A DNA stretch of 64,000 nt. It comes from Myxococcus xanthus (GTDB lineage Bacteria > Myxococcota > Myxococcia > Myxococcales > Myxococcaceae). Location: the NCBI RefSeq assembly GCF_006402735.1, contig NZ_CP017174.1, forward strand, positions 4,963,001 to 5,027,000. The letters run 5' to 3'. Position numbers and translations under genes: made by a program. Positions within the stretch are counted from its first letter, which is position 1, and every line of letters begins with the position of its first letter. Below, piece after piece: positions 45,165 through 52,776 of the stretch. Under the pieces are notes generated by a model. The model ran no database searches. It was not told the DNA's origin and saw only the letters and a program-made list of their open reading frames with translations.

Positions 45165-45266
45165 TCAAATGTCGAGCAGAACCTCGTGACGGGGGGCGAG
45201 GCACACGTCCGCCGCCGGCGCGAACGTGCGCGCACACAGCAGGGCGTTGAAGAAGACGGGCCTCAT
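45165..45266 (-). CDS. Possible 33-residue leader ORF upstream of EF-G
   Basis: ATG to TGA, 33 residues, beginning MRPVFFNALLCART and ending HEVLLDI. About 28 of 32 sense codons end in G or C, while only about 15 of 32 have G or C in the second position, which matches real genes here rather than random GC-rich DNA. The ATG lies only about 12 bases after the predicted -10 element, so the mRNA would have almost no leader before it. It could be a regulatory upstream ORF for the EF-G gene or a small protein in its own right. No family was recognised. Confidence 0.4.
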   Translation of the reverse strand: MRPVFFNALLCARTFAPAADVCLAPRHEVLLDI

Positions 45267-45275
45267 GATGCGTTT

Positions 45276-45304
45276 GAATTAAAGCACAGACGCCTTGTTG
45301 TCAA
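45276..45304 (-). promoter_or_regulatory. Putative sigma70 promoter of the EF-G gene
   Basis: On the minus strand a perfect TTGACA (45299-45304) is followed by an AT-rich run. TTTAAT at 45278-45283 (spacer 15) and TAATTC at 45276-45281 (spacer 17) are both possible -10 elements. This is the best -35 match noticed in the window. Confidence 0.6.
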
Positions 45305-45355
45305 TCCGGGCACGGGTGCGAACACGCGAGCCCGGAATGACAGACACGCGGGCTG

Positions 45356-46546
45356 TCAGGTGCTGAGCGCCCGCACGCGCGCCGCGAGGTTGTGCGTGAA
45401 GAGGCGGAAGATGCGCAGCGCCGCCGCGTCATGCGTGTCCAGGTAGTGCTGGAAACCCGCGCGGGTGATGCGCAGCGCGCGGACCGCCGTGCGCGCGCGG
45501 ACCTGCGCGGACACCGGGGCATCCTGCACCAGGGAGATCTCCCCCAGGTACGCGCCAGGCCCCAGCGTGTTGAGCCGGCGCGCATCCGGCTCCGGACCGC
45601 TGAACACGTCCACCGCGCCCTCCAGGAGCACGAAGAGGCCACTGCCCGGCGAGCCCTTCTCCAGCAGCACCGCGCCCGACGGGATGAGCACCTGCCGCGC
45701 CACGCGGTACAGGTCCTTCATGTCCTCGAGCGACAGCTCTCCAAAGATGGGGATGGCCTTCAGGTAGTGGTAGCCATTGGACTCCGGCGCCGCCGCGTTC
45801 GAGGGCAGACGCGCGATGACGGCCTCGGCCTCCGCGTCCATGCCCAGGCGGCGCAGCAGCCGGGCCTTCTCCGCCGCCAGCGCCGGGTCTCCCCGCGCCG
45901 ACTCCGTGCCGCGCATCGTGTCGGCCAGGAGCGCCAGCGCACGCCGCGTGAAGCCCTCGCCATCCAGCAGCTTGCACATGCGCAGCACGGACTCCAGGTG
46001 ACGCGGGTCACCGGAGGGAACGCTCGCGAGCGCTTCCACCTCCGCGTGCGACTGACCCAGCTCGCGGTAGAGCTGGGCCGCCTCGTACGGGCGGCCCAGG
46101 CGCACCAGGCAGTGCGCCATGGCCTCACGCGCGCCCAGGCCGCGATAGGCCTCCAGCGCGCGCTCCATGGCGCCGCCCCGCTCGAAGGCGGCCGCGGCGC
46201 GCTCCACCTCACCCGCGCGCAGGTACGCCTCCGCCGCGTCCACGTAACGCCCGCCCTGGACATACAGCTCCGCCACCAGGGCCGCCGCGCCGCATCCATC
46301 CAACAGGCGCGCGGCGCCCGAGAAGTCTCGGGCCTGGCGCAGGACTTCCGCCAGACGCTGGCGCTCCGCCACCGCGGCCTGCGCGGCCTCCTTCTGGAGC
46401 CGCTCGCGCTGGGAGCTCCCCAGCTCCTCGTAGAGCTGCGCCGCCACCTCGGACGACGGCTGCGTGAGCAGCCCGTGGAACGCGCCCTCCCCCGGGACTG
46501 CTGCTCGGGGGCCTTCCAAACTCATCTCCGCCTCGGACCGCGACAT
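45356..46546 (-). CDS. TPR-like repeat protein with cyclic-nucleotide-binding domain
   Basis: A 396-residue protein. Residues about 50-240 are alpha-helical, Ala-rich, TPR-like repeats (for example YVDAAEAYLRAGEVERAAAAF and RPYEAAQLYRELGQ). Residues about 255-385 form a cNMP-binding fold with LIPSGAVLLEKGSPGSGLFV, the segment LGPGAYLGEISLVQDAPVSA and RALRITRAGF. No DNA-binding helix-turn-helix follows, so it is not a CRP-type regulator. It may sense a nucleotide and act through protein contacts. The start at 46546 was chosen because the upstream frame is compositionally unlike protein and GGAGG lies just before it. Confidence 0.8.
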   Translation of the reverse strand: MSRSEAEMSLEGPRAAVPGEGAFHGLLTQPSSEVAAQLYEELGSSQRERLQKEAAQAAVAERQRLAEVLRQARDFSGAARLLDGCGAAALVAELYVQGGRYVDAAEAYLRAGEVERAAAAFERGGAMERALEAYRGLGAREAMAHCLVRLGRPYEAAQLYRELGQSHAEVEALASVPSGDPRHLESVLRMCKLLDGEGFTRRALALLADTMRGTESARGDPALAAEKARLLRRLGMDAEAEAVIARLPSNAAAPESNGYHYLKAIPIFGELSLEDMKDLYRVARQVLIPSGAVLLEKGSPGSGLFVLLEGAVDVFSGPEPDARRLNTLGPGAYLGEISLVQDAPVSAQVRARTAVRALRITRAGFQHYLDTHDAAALRIFRLFTHNLAARVRALST

Positions 46547-46664
46547 CGCTCGCCTCCCCCATTCCGGGTCACCACGCACCTCCGGACCGGTCCACGCCGG
46601 CCCGGACTTCCCGGAAGACACGGAAATTCTATAGCACGTCGGCGAGCGGAGTTCCTCGCCTCCG

Positions 46665-47141
46665 TCAGCGGACGGACACGAGCTCGGTGTCGAAGATGAG
46701 GACCGTGTACGGCGGAATCCGGCGGCCCGAGCCGGTGGCGCCATAACCCAGGGACGACGGGATGACGAGGCGGCGACGGCTCCCCACGCGCATGCCGGCG
46801 ATGCCTTCATCCCAGCCCGCGATGACCTGCCCCGTGCCCAGGGTGAATCCGATAGCGGGCCCGTTGCCGGTGGCATCGAAGCTCCGTCCGTCCGGCAGGT
46901 AGCCCGTGTAGCGAACCTGCACGCGATTGCCCGCCTGGGCCTGCGCGCCATCCTCCACGACGAAGGTGTCCTGGATGTAGAGCCCGCTATCCATCCGGGT
47001 CATCTCGGCCAGGTCCACGTTGAGCGACTCCGCGTACGTCACCTTGGTCGGGTCTCCCGAGTCGGGGTTGACGCTTTCGTCGTCACCACAGCCGAGCAGC
47101 GAGACAGCCAGGAGCATGGGAACCAGCAGGGAGCGGAGCAT
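46665..47141 (-). CDS. FKBP-type peptidyl-prolyl isomerase lipoprotein
   Basis: A 158-residue protein with lipobox SLLGC (Cys18), so it is membrane-anchored outside the cytoplasm. The C-terminal 110 residues are an FKBP domain: VQVRYTGYLPDGRSFD, the GTGQVIAGWDEGIAGMRVG segment, LVIPSSLGYG and IPPYTVLIFDTEL. FKBPs catalyse cis-trans isomerisation of proline bonds and help periplasmic proteins fold. The start at 47141 gives a proper signal peptide. The gene diverges from the metallophosphoesterase gene, with 171 bp between starts. Confidence 0.9.
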   Translation of the reverse strand: MLRSLLVPMLLAVSLLGCGDDESVNPDSGDPTKVTYAESLNVDLAEMTRMDSGLYIQDTFVVEDGAQAQAGNRVQVRYTGYLPDGRSFDATGNGPAIGFTLGTGQVIAGWDEGIAGMRVGSRRRLVIPSSLGYGATGSGRRIPPYTVLIFDTELVSVR

Positions 47142-47312
47142 GACGACCTCGAAGGGGTGCGTGAACCGGGAATCGGCCTCGCGAGACGGCGAAGCCTGCC
47201 CCGGCGCGGCGGCGTGGGAAAGGGGCCCGGGGTGTGCCTGGCCCACCTTCCTGCTTGCCCCCCCTGGAATCCTGGAGCGCGACGGGAACGCTTTCGTTAT
47301 GCAGGATTCCCG

Positions 47313-48509
47313 ATGCCACGCTGGGTCAGCCTGCTCCTCTTCTTCGTTCCCGTGCTCGCCGTGCTGTCGGTGGGCCATGTCTATCTCTACCGCCGGCTCG
47401 TCCGTGACGTGACGAAGCGGAAGTGGCTGCGGCGCACCGCCCAGGGCCTGTTCGCAGTGGGCTTCGTGGGCGCCCTGAGCGCGCGGGCCATTGGCTCCGT
47501 GCTGCCCTCCGAGGGCGCCCGGCGCCTGGGCATCGTCTTCCTCCTGTGGATTGGTCTGGTCCTCTACCTGCTCATGTTCACCCTGGCGGTGGACATGGTG
47601 CGGGCCCTGGCCGCGTGGCGTGAGCGCCGCAAGGCACGCGCGGAGACGACAACCCCCACCGCGCCCGCGTCGCCGGAGCGCCGGGTGCTGCTGGGTCAGG
47701 GGCTCGCGGTGGGCGCGGGGCTCGCGGGCGTGGCGGTGAGCTCCTACGGCGGCTGGCGCGCGTACCACCCACCCGATGTGCGAGACATCCCCGTGCGGCT
47801 GCCCCACCTGCCGCGCGAGCTGGAAGGCCTCACGCTGGTGCAGCTCACCGACATCCACATCGGCGGGGTGATTCAGCGCCGCTTCATGGATGAGCTGGTG
47901 TCCCGCACCAACGCACTCAAGCCAGACGTCATCGCCATCACCGGGGACCTGGTGGACGGCTCCGTGGATGCGCTGGGTGTCTTCGCCGCAAGCCTGGGGA
48001 AGCTGAGCGCGCGGTACGGCACCTGGTTCGTCACCGGCAACCACGACTACTACTCCGGCGCCGATTCGTGGGTCGCCTTCCTGGAGGGGCTGGGCATCCA
48101 CGTGCTGCGCAACCGCTCCGTGTCCATTGGCGACGGTGCGGCGTCCTTCCAGTTGGCGGGCGTGGACGACTGGAGCGCGCACCGCATGGGCGAGCGCGGC
48201 TATGACCTGGACGCGGCGCTGCGCGACGTGCGGCCCGACCGGGCCTCCGTGCTGCTGGCGCACCAGCCGTCCAATTTCGACGAGGTGGCCCGGCGCGGCG
48301 TGGGGCTCCAGGTCTCAGGGCACACGCACGGCGGACAGATGTTCCCGGGAAACCTGATGGGGGACCTCATCTGGGGAGACCGCAACGCGGGCCTGAGCCG
48401 CACAGGCGACTCGCTCATCTACGTCAGCCGGGGTTGTGGCTTCGTGGGCCCACCCATGCGCGTGGGCGCGCCCCCGGAGATTGCCCGACTGGTGCTGCTG
48501 CCCGCCTAG
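47313..48509 (+). CDS. Membrane-anchored metallophosphoesterase
   Basis: A 398-residue protein. The first 150 residues contain about four hydrophobic helices (near 5-22, 43-60, 70-95 and 128-145). The rest is a calcineurin-like phosphoesterase of the YaeI type, with metal-binding motifs TDIHIGG, TGDLVDG, TGNHDYY and SGHTHGGQMFP in the usual order. Relatives cleave phosphate or diphosphate esters, including those of lipids; the substrate here is unknown. It ends 15 bases before the convergent gufA gene. Confidence 0.88.
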   Translation: MPRWVSLLLFFVPVLAVLSVGHVYLYRRLVRDVTKRKWLRRTAQGLFAVGFVGALSARAIGSVLPSEGARRLGIVFLLWIGLVLYLLMFTLAVDMVRALAAWRERRKARAETTTPTAPASPERRVLLGQGLAVGAGLAGVAVSSYGGWRAYHPPDVRDIPVRLPHLPRELEGLTLVQLTDIHIGGVIQRRFMDELVSRTNALKPDVIAITGDLVDGSVDALGVFAASLGKLSARYGTWFVTGNHDYYSGADSWVAFLEGLGIHVLRNRSVSIGDGAASFQLAGVDDWSAHRMGERGYDLDAALRDVRPDRASVLLAHQPSNFDEVARRGVGLQVSGHTHGGQMFPGNLMGDLIWGDRNAGLSRTGDSLIYVSRGCGFVGPPMRVGAPPEIARLVLLPA

Positions 48510-48524
48510 ACCCCTCGGGCCGCG

Positions 48525-49313
48525 TCAGCCCAGCGACATGGCCAGCACCAACGCGAGCACGAAGCCCCACATGAGGCCGGTGGTGGCCTCGCGCTCGAAG
48601 CCGCCGCGGTGGCTCTCCGGAATCATCTCGTGGCTGATGACGTAGAGCATCGCCCCGCCCGCGAAGGCCAGTCCCCACGGCAGCAGCGCGGAGCTGAGTG
48701 ACAGGGCCAGGAGGCCGAACAGCGCCCCCACCGGTTCCACCATGCCGGTGAGCAGCGCCAGGAACGCGGCGCGCGACGCGGACGCCCCCGTGGCCCTCAG
48801 CGCCAGCGCCACCACCAGTCCTTCGGGAATGTTCTGCGCGCCGATGCCCAGCGCCACCGATAGGCCCAGCTCCGGCTGCGGCGCGGCGAAGGACACGCCC
48901 ACCGCCAGGCCTTCCGGGAAGTTGTGCAGCGTCATGGCCAGCACGAACAGCAGCACGCTGTTCCACTTCGTGCCGCCATGGCCCTCGTGGCCCTTGAGCG
49001 CATGTTCGTGCGGCATCAGGTCGTGCCACACGCGCAGGAACAGTCCACCCAGCAACACCCCCGCCGCCACGCGCAGTGCCGCTGAGAGCCCGTCATGGCC
49101 CTGCCCTCTCACCAACTCCATCGCGGGGATGACCAGCGAGAAGGACGTGGCCGCCAGCATCACGCCCGCGCTGAAGCCCAACATCCGGTCCTGGGCCTTC
49201 CGGCTGAGCTCCGAGGTGACGAGCACGGGCAGCGCGCCCAGTCCCGTCGCCGTGCCCGCCAGCAGGCTTGCCACCAACCCCGCCCCCATGCCTTCGATGC
49301 TCCAATGGTCCAC
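48525..49313 (-). CDS. gufA: ZIP-family metal transporter GufA
   Basis: A 262-residue membrane protein with about eight helices. It has the ZIP metal-site motifs HNFPEG (helix IV) and QNIPEG (helix V), and a His-rich loop (HEHALKGHEGHGG) between helices III and IV. ZIP proteins move zinc or other divalent metals into the cytoplasm. The GufA subgroup of ZIP is named after the gene beside carQRS in Myxococcus xanthus, and this gene has that same position and divergent orientation. A link to carotenoid control is not established. Confidence 0.9.
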   Translation of the reverse strand: MDHWSIEGMGAGLVASLLAGTATGLGALPVLVTSELSRKAQDRMLGFSAGVMLAATSFSLVIPAMELVRGQGHDGLSAALRVAAGVLLGGLFLRVWHDLMPHEHALKGHEGHGGTKWNSVLLFVLAMTLHNFPEGLAVGVSFAAPQPELGLSVALGIGAQNIPEGLVVALALRATGASASRAAFLALLTGMVEPVGALFGLLALSLSSALLPWGLAFAGGAMLYVISHEMIPESHRGGFEREATTGLMWGFVLALVLAMSLG

Positions 49314-49399
49314 GCGTCCGAGGTGCCTCCGCGCCCAACACTAACGGCCTCGCCCTCCAGGGCAGGACGGGATGTCGCCGACGTTCGCAACCCCGCGAC

Positions 49400-49414
49400 T
49401 TTCCAATACTTTCC
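49400..49414. promoter_or_regulatory. Probable CarD-binding element
   Basis: TTTCC-N5-TTTCC, a direct repeat in the gufA-carQ intergenic region. The AT-hook protein CarD of M. xanthus is known to bind such paired tracts upstream of the carQRS promoter. Here the element lies about 65-80 bases before the carQ start. Confidence 0.65.
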
Positions 49415-49442
49415 CCGCCGAACCTTGAGAATCGAGACCGCC

Positions 49443-49470
49443 GGAAACACTTTCGCAGGTGGCCCGTAGA
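49443..49470 (+). promoter_or_regulatory. Putative CarQ-dependent carQRS promoter
   Basis: GGAAAC (49443-49448) and CGTAGA (49465-49470), spaced 16 bases apart, resemble an ECF-type promoter. The placement about 30 bases downstream of the CarD element fits the known carQRS arrangement. Transcription would begin almost at the carQ start codon. An alternative -35, GAACCT, lies at 49419. Confidence 0.5.
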
Positions 49471-49478
49471 GGAGTCGG

Positions 49479-50033
49479 GTGATGCGGAGCCAAACGGACG
49501 AAGAGCTCATGGAACGGTTTCGCGACGGAGCACAGGACGCCTTCGAGGACCTCTTCGCGCGGCACGCGCCGCGGGTCCAAGGCTTCCTGGCCCGGATGGT
49601 GCGCAATGGCGCGCTCGCGGAAGACCTGCTCCAGGCCACCTTCTTGTCCGTCATCCGCTCGCGGGGCCGCTACGAGCCCGGCACCCGCTTCACGCCGTGG
49701 CTGATGACCATTGCCGCGAACGCCGCGCGCGACGCGCTGAGGCATCAGCGGCACGTGGACGCCTATGCATCCCAGGAGGACACCGCGACGCCCGCATCCC
49801 CGGCGCCGGATGACAGCGACCCGTCGCTGCGCAGGCATCTGCTGGACGCATTGCACCAACTCCACCCGGACCACCGTGAAGCCGTGGTGCTCAGCAAGGT
49901 GGAGGGCTGGTCCTTCGAGGAGATTGGCGCGCTGCGCGGCATCAGCCCTGGCGCCGCGCGGCTGCGGGCGCACCGCGGCTACGAGAAGCTGCGCGAACTG
50001 CTGGGCGAGCTGGAGCTGGAGGTGGCGCGATGA
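49479..50033 (+). CDS. carQ: ECF RNA polymerase sigma factor CarQ
   Basis: A 184-residue ECF sigma factor with region 2 (DAFEDLFARHAPRV, DLLQATFLSVIRSRGRY) and region 4 (LHQLHPDHREAVVLSKVEGW, then EEIGALRGISPGAARLRAHRG). In M. xanthus, light frees CarQ from CarR, and CarQ then drives carQRS and carotenoid genes. Identity rests on gene order and on the adjacent CarR-like and CarS proteins. The start is either GTG 49479 or ATG 49482; GAGGAG at 49468-49473 is suitably spaced for the latter. Its stop overlaps carR as ATGA. Confidence 0.92.
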   Translation: MMRSQTDEELMERFRDGAQDAFEDLFARHAPRVQGFLARMVRNGALAEDLLQATFLSVIRSRGRYEPGTRFTPWLMTIAANAARDALRHQRHVDAYASQEDTATPASPAPDDSDPSLRRHLLDALHQLHPDHREAVVLSKVEGWSFEEIGALRGISPGAARLRAHRGYEKLRELLGELELEVAR

Positions 50034-50695
50034 AGCCACCGACGGACCTGGACCAGCTGCTCACCCAGACGCCCGCGAAGGACAACGCCGCGATGGAGCG
50101 CGTGCTCGCCGCGGCCCGGGGCGAACTGGCGCTTCGTCGTCCGGTGCGGCGCTGGCGCACGCAGGCCGTCTGGTTGATGGCGGCGTCGGCGGGACTGGGC
50201 CTGCTGGCGGCCGTGGTGATGCTCGCGGTGGGCGCGGTCACCGGCCCCCTGCTCCTGGCGCGCGCCCCCCTGCTGGCCATGCTGGTGGGCACCAGCGCGG
50301 TGTGTGCGTGGGGCGCGCTGTCCCCCAAGGGCCGCTGGATGCGCCGGCTGGGCGTGGGGCTGGCGGTGGTCAGCGCGGCGGCCCTGGTGCTCGCCCGAGG
50401 CACGCCGCACAGTCCCCCATCGCTCCCGGGCTGGGTCTGCACCGTCAGTCACCTGGCCATCGGCGTGGTGCCACTGGTGGTGGCGCTGTTCGCGCTGCGT
50501 GGGGCCTTCTTCCAGCCGCTGCGCGCCGTGGTGGCGGGCCTGTCGGTGGGTTCGACGGGCGCGCTGCTCGGAGAGCTCGCCTGTGAGCAGGACGGGCGGC
50601 ACGTCCTCTCCCACCACCTGCTCGCATGGGTCGTCATCACCGTCGTACTGGTGGTCATCTCGAAGTCGCTCAAGCCCCGTTCCTACGCGCCATGA
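50030..50695 (+). CDS. carR: Membrane anti-sigma factor CarR
   Basis: A 221-residue inner-membrane protein with a cytoplasmic N-terminus of about 45 residues and six hydrophobic helices (near 47-68, 73-95, 104-121, 135-155, 160-182 and 200-216). In M. xanthus CarR holds CarQ at the membrane in the dark and is lost on illumination through singlet oxygen made by excited protoporphyrin IX. Both ends overlap neighbours by ATGA, so carQ, carR and carS are translationally coupled. That coupling keeps CarR and CarQ in proportion. Confidence 0.92.
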   Translation: MKPPTDLDQLLTQTPAKDNAAMERVLAAARGELALRRPVRRWRTQAVWLMAASAGLGLLAAVVMLAVGAVTGPLLLARAPLLAMLVGTSAVCAWGALSPKGRWMRRLGVGLAVVSAAALVLARGTPHSPPSLPGWVCTVSHLAIGVVPLVVALFALRGAFFQPLRAVVAGLSVGSTGALLGELACEQDGRHVLSHHLLAWVVITVVLVVISKSLKPRSYAP

Positions 50696-51027
50696 TCCAG
50701 GACCCCTCACTCATCATCTGTCATGACGTGGACGGCGCACCGGTGCGCATTGGCGCGACGGTGAAGGTCGTGCCGCACTCCGAGGACGGCACCATCAGCC
50801 AGCGCTTCCTGGGCAAGACGGGAATCGTCGTGGGGCTGGTGTTCGACGACCCGGCCACGCAGTACCCCGATGACCCGCTCATCCAGGTGCTCGTCGAAGG
50901 GCTGGGCGAAGACCTCTTCTTCCCGGAGGAACTGGAGCTGGCCCCGGAGTGGGCTCGCAACCGGATTGCCCAGCACCGTCAGGCCGTGCGGGCCGGCGGA
51001 CGGAGCTCGCTGGAGCGCATGCCCTGA
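50692..51027 (+). CDS. carS: CarS antirepressor
   Basis: A 111-residue acidic protein beginning MIQDPSLIICHDVDGAP and containing GKTGIVVGLVFDDPATQYPD. Length, sequence and position match CarS of M. xanthus. CarS has an SH3-like fold and an acidic patch that mimics operator DNA; it binds the repressor CarA and so releases the crtEBDC carotenoid promoter. The start at 50692 overlaps the carR stop. It is the last gene of the light-response operon and converges with the next gene 16 bases away. Confidence 0.93.
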   Translation: MIQDPSLIICHDVDGAPVRIGATVKVVPHSEDGTISQRFLGKTGIVVGLVFDDPATQYPDDPLIQVLVEGLGEDLFFPEELELAPEWARNRIAQHRQAVRAGGRSSLERMP

Positions 51028-51043
51028 CGTGGCGGGACACGCG

Positions 51044-51556
51044 TCAGCGCGTACCCGACTGGCCTCGCGCGAACGCCACCGCCTGGGTGATCGCCTTGGA
51101 GCTGGGAAAGAGACTCCTCGCCCGCTCCTCCACCTCCAGCGCCGCGTCCAGTTGTCCCTGCGCGCCCAGCGCGTGAATCCACCCCGCCCACGCCTCCTCC
51201 AGCAAGGCCATCGCCGCACTGGCCGCGGAGGAGAAGGCCCGCTCCGCCTCGTCGGGCGCCTGTCGCACCGAGACGAGGAAGTGTCCCAACGCCAGCAGGG
51301 GCTCCGGGGCCCCCGCGGAGACGTCCGACGCGGAGCGGAGCACCTGCTCGGCCTCGGACACCGCGGCCTCCGGGTCCGCCGCCTCGTGCCGGCCAGCCAG
51401 CAACGTGCGGCTCAACGACAGGAGGTTGGGAACGAACGCGGGACAGCCCTGCGCCAGCGCCCGGTACGCCTCGAGCCGGTGACCGCCCTCCAGCGGCTCC
51501 GCGTTCGCCAGCTTCCACTTCCTGCGCAGCTCTTGGGGGGACACGTGCTCGGACAT
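51044..51556 (-). CDS. Alpha-helical TPR-like protein of unknown function
   Basis: A 170-residue protein, mostly Ala/Leu-rich helices. Segments such as EPLLALGHFLVSVRQAPDEA and QGQLDAALEVEERARSLFPSS resemble TPR helices. No signal peptide, membrane helix or catalytic motif is seen. A protein-binding role is plausible, but the partner is unknown. It converges with carS, is 50 bp downstream of the next gene on its own strand, and may share that gene's transcript. Confidence 0.65.
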   Translation of the reverse strand: MSEHVSPQELRRKWKLANAEPLEGGHRLEAYRALAQGCPAFVPNLLSLSRTLLAGRHEAADPEAAVSEAEQVLRSASDVSAGAPEPLLALGHFLVSVRQAPDEAERAFSSAASAAMALLEEAWAGWIHALGAQGQLDAALEVEERARSLFPSSKAITQAVAFARGQSGTR

Positions 51557-51606
51557 GTCCGCACCCTACGCCTCCGCCGCGCCGGAGTGGGAGCCGGCAA
51601 CGCGCC

Positions 51607-52716
51607 TCAGTAGGACGCGGTGATGCCCCAGTGCAGACTGGAGTACGTCTCCGCCGCCACGCCGCCCTCATCCCAGCCCAGCTTCGTGCCCGCGCCGGAG
51701 AACGTGTCCTGGAAGCGGGACACGCGGAAGCGGACCGAGTAACCGAAGGGCCCCCAGATGTCGCCCCCGACGCCCAACTCCGCCTCCCAGCCGAAGCTGG
51801 ACACCGACGTGCCGTAGTCGCTGACCTCCGCGTCCAGCGCCGCGCTGCCGGCGCCCAGGCCCTTGCCCGGCTTCGGGCTCAGGAAGAACTGTCCCGCGCC
51901 CTCCAGCCGGACCCAGCGCAGCAGCGGCACCGACACCTCCAGCCCCACGGCGGGGAACAGGCGGTGCGTCCCGGTGAGCGGGCTGTTGGCGGACTCGTCC
52001 ACGTCGAAGGCGCGGGTGAGCAGGCCCGCGCGCAACCCCGCGTAGCCCAGCGGCGCGTTCGCCTCCCCCATGCCGAAGAAGTAGCGGTAGAGTGCCTGCG
52101 CGGTGAGCACCGAGTCGGTGGCCACCACCTCGCGCGTGGTCGACCGGCCGGCGTCACTCACCAGCGTCACGTTGGTGGAGGAATACCCACGCCGGTAACC
52201 CAGCGACAGGCCCAGGCCGCGCAGCAGTGATTCGCTGCGCGCCAGCGGCAGCAGCTCCAGTTCGGCGGCGATGCCCAGGTACGGCACCGACGACGCATAG
52301 CTCACCGTGTCCCCCAGGCGCTCGTTCGCCGGGAGCCGGTCATATTCGCCACAGGACTTCACGCCGGGCCGCGCGCAGTAGTTGCGCCACGTCGTCGTGC
52401 CCCCCAACGTCAGCCGCGCCAGGGGCGGGCGTGCCGGCGCGTCTCCCACCGTGCCGCCAGAGCCCGTATCCAGCGCCACCTCCAGGAAAGGGGCGGTGGT
52501 GGTGTGCGACTCCGGGTCCACCTCCATGCCCCACGTCTTTACGTCTCGCGGACGGGCGGAAGCCGTGGCCTCTTCCGGGAGCGACAGCTCCTGGGGCCGC
52601 GCCGGTGCCGAGTCCTTCCGCTTCACCGCGGCGGCCAGGGCCTGCGGCGAGGCCAGCGCCACCACCAGGGCGCACCACAGCCCCCAGCGAACCATCGAGA
52701 GTCGGGAGGTCGTCAT
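51607..52716 (-). CDS. Secreted beta-rich protein, probable outer-membrane barrel
   Basis: A 369-residue protein with a signal peptide (hydrophobic WCALVVALASPQALAA). The mature part alternates polar and hydrophobic residues, is rich in Gly, Tyr and Ser, and ends in a short strand with a terminal aromatic (HWGITASY), as in outer-membrane beta-barrels. No known family was recognised. The ATG at 52716 is used; an in-frame ATG at codon 8 and a start 7 codons earlier are also possible. It lies 60 bp downstream of the AI-2E-type gene on the same strand. Confidence 0.65.
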   Translation of the reverse strand: MTTSRLSMVRWGLWCALVVALASPQALAAAVKRKDSAPARPQELSLPEEATASARPRDVKTWGMEVDPESHTTTAPFLEVALDTGSGGTVGDAPARPPLARLTLGGTTTWRNYCARPGVKSCGEYDRLPANERLGDTVSYASSVPYLGIAAELELLPLARSESLLRGLGLSLGYRRGYSSTNVTLVSDAGRSTTREVVATDSVLTAQALYRYFFGMGEANAPLGYAGLRAGLLTRAFDVDESANSPLTGTHRLFPAVGLEVSVPLLRWVRLEGAGQFFLSPKPGKGLGAGSAALDAEVSDYGTSVSSFGWEAELGVGGDIWGPFGYSVRFRVSRFQDTFSGAGTKLGWDEGGVAAETYSSLHWGITASY

Positions 52717-52776
52717 TCCCCGGGGAGGTTCACCCACCCCGTCGGGGAAGTCCAGGCTCGGCGGTTCTCCTGTCGC

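Larger units (their letters stand above)
44929..45355 (-). other. Long leader region upstream of the EF-G gene
   Basis: This 427-bp gap contains the putative EF-G promoter (45278-45304) and a short coding-like ORF (45165-45266). The rest, 44929-45164, shows no further gene or clear structured RNA. Confidence 0.5.
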
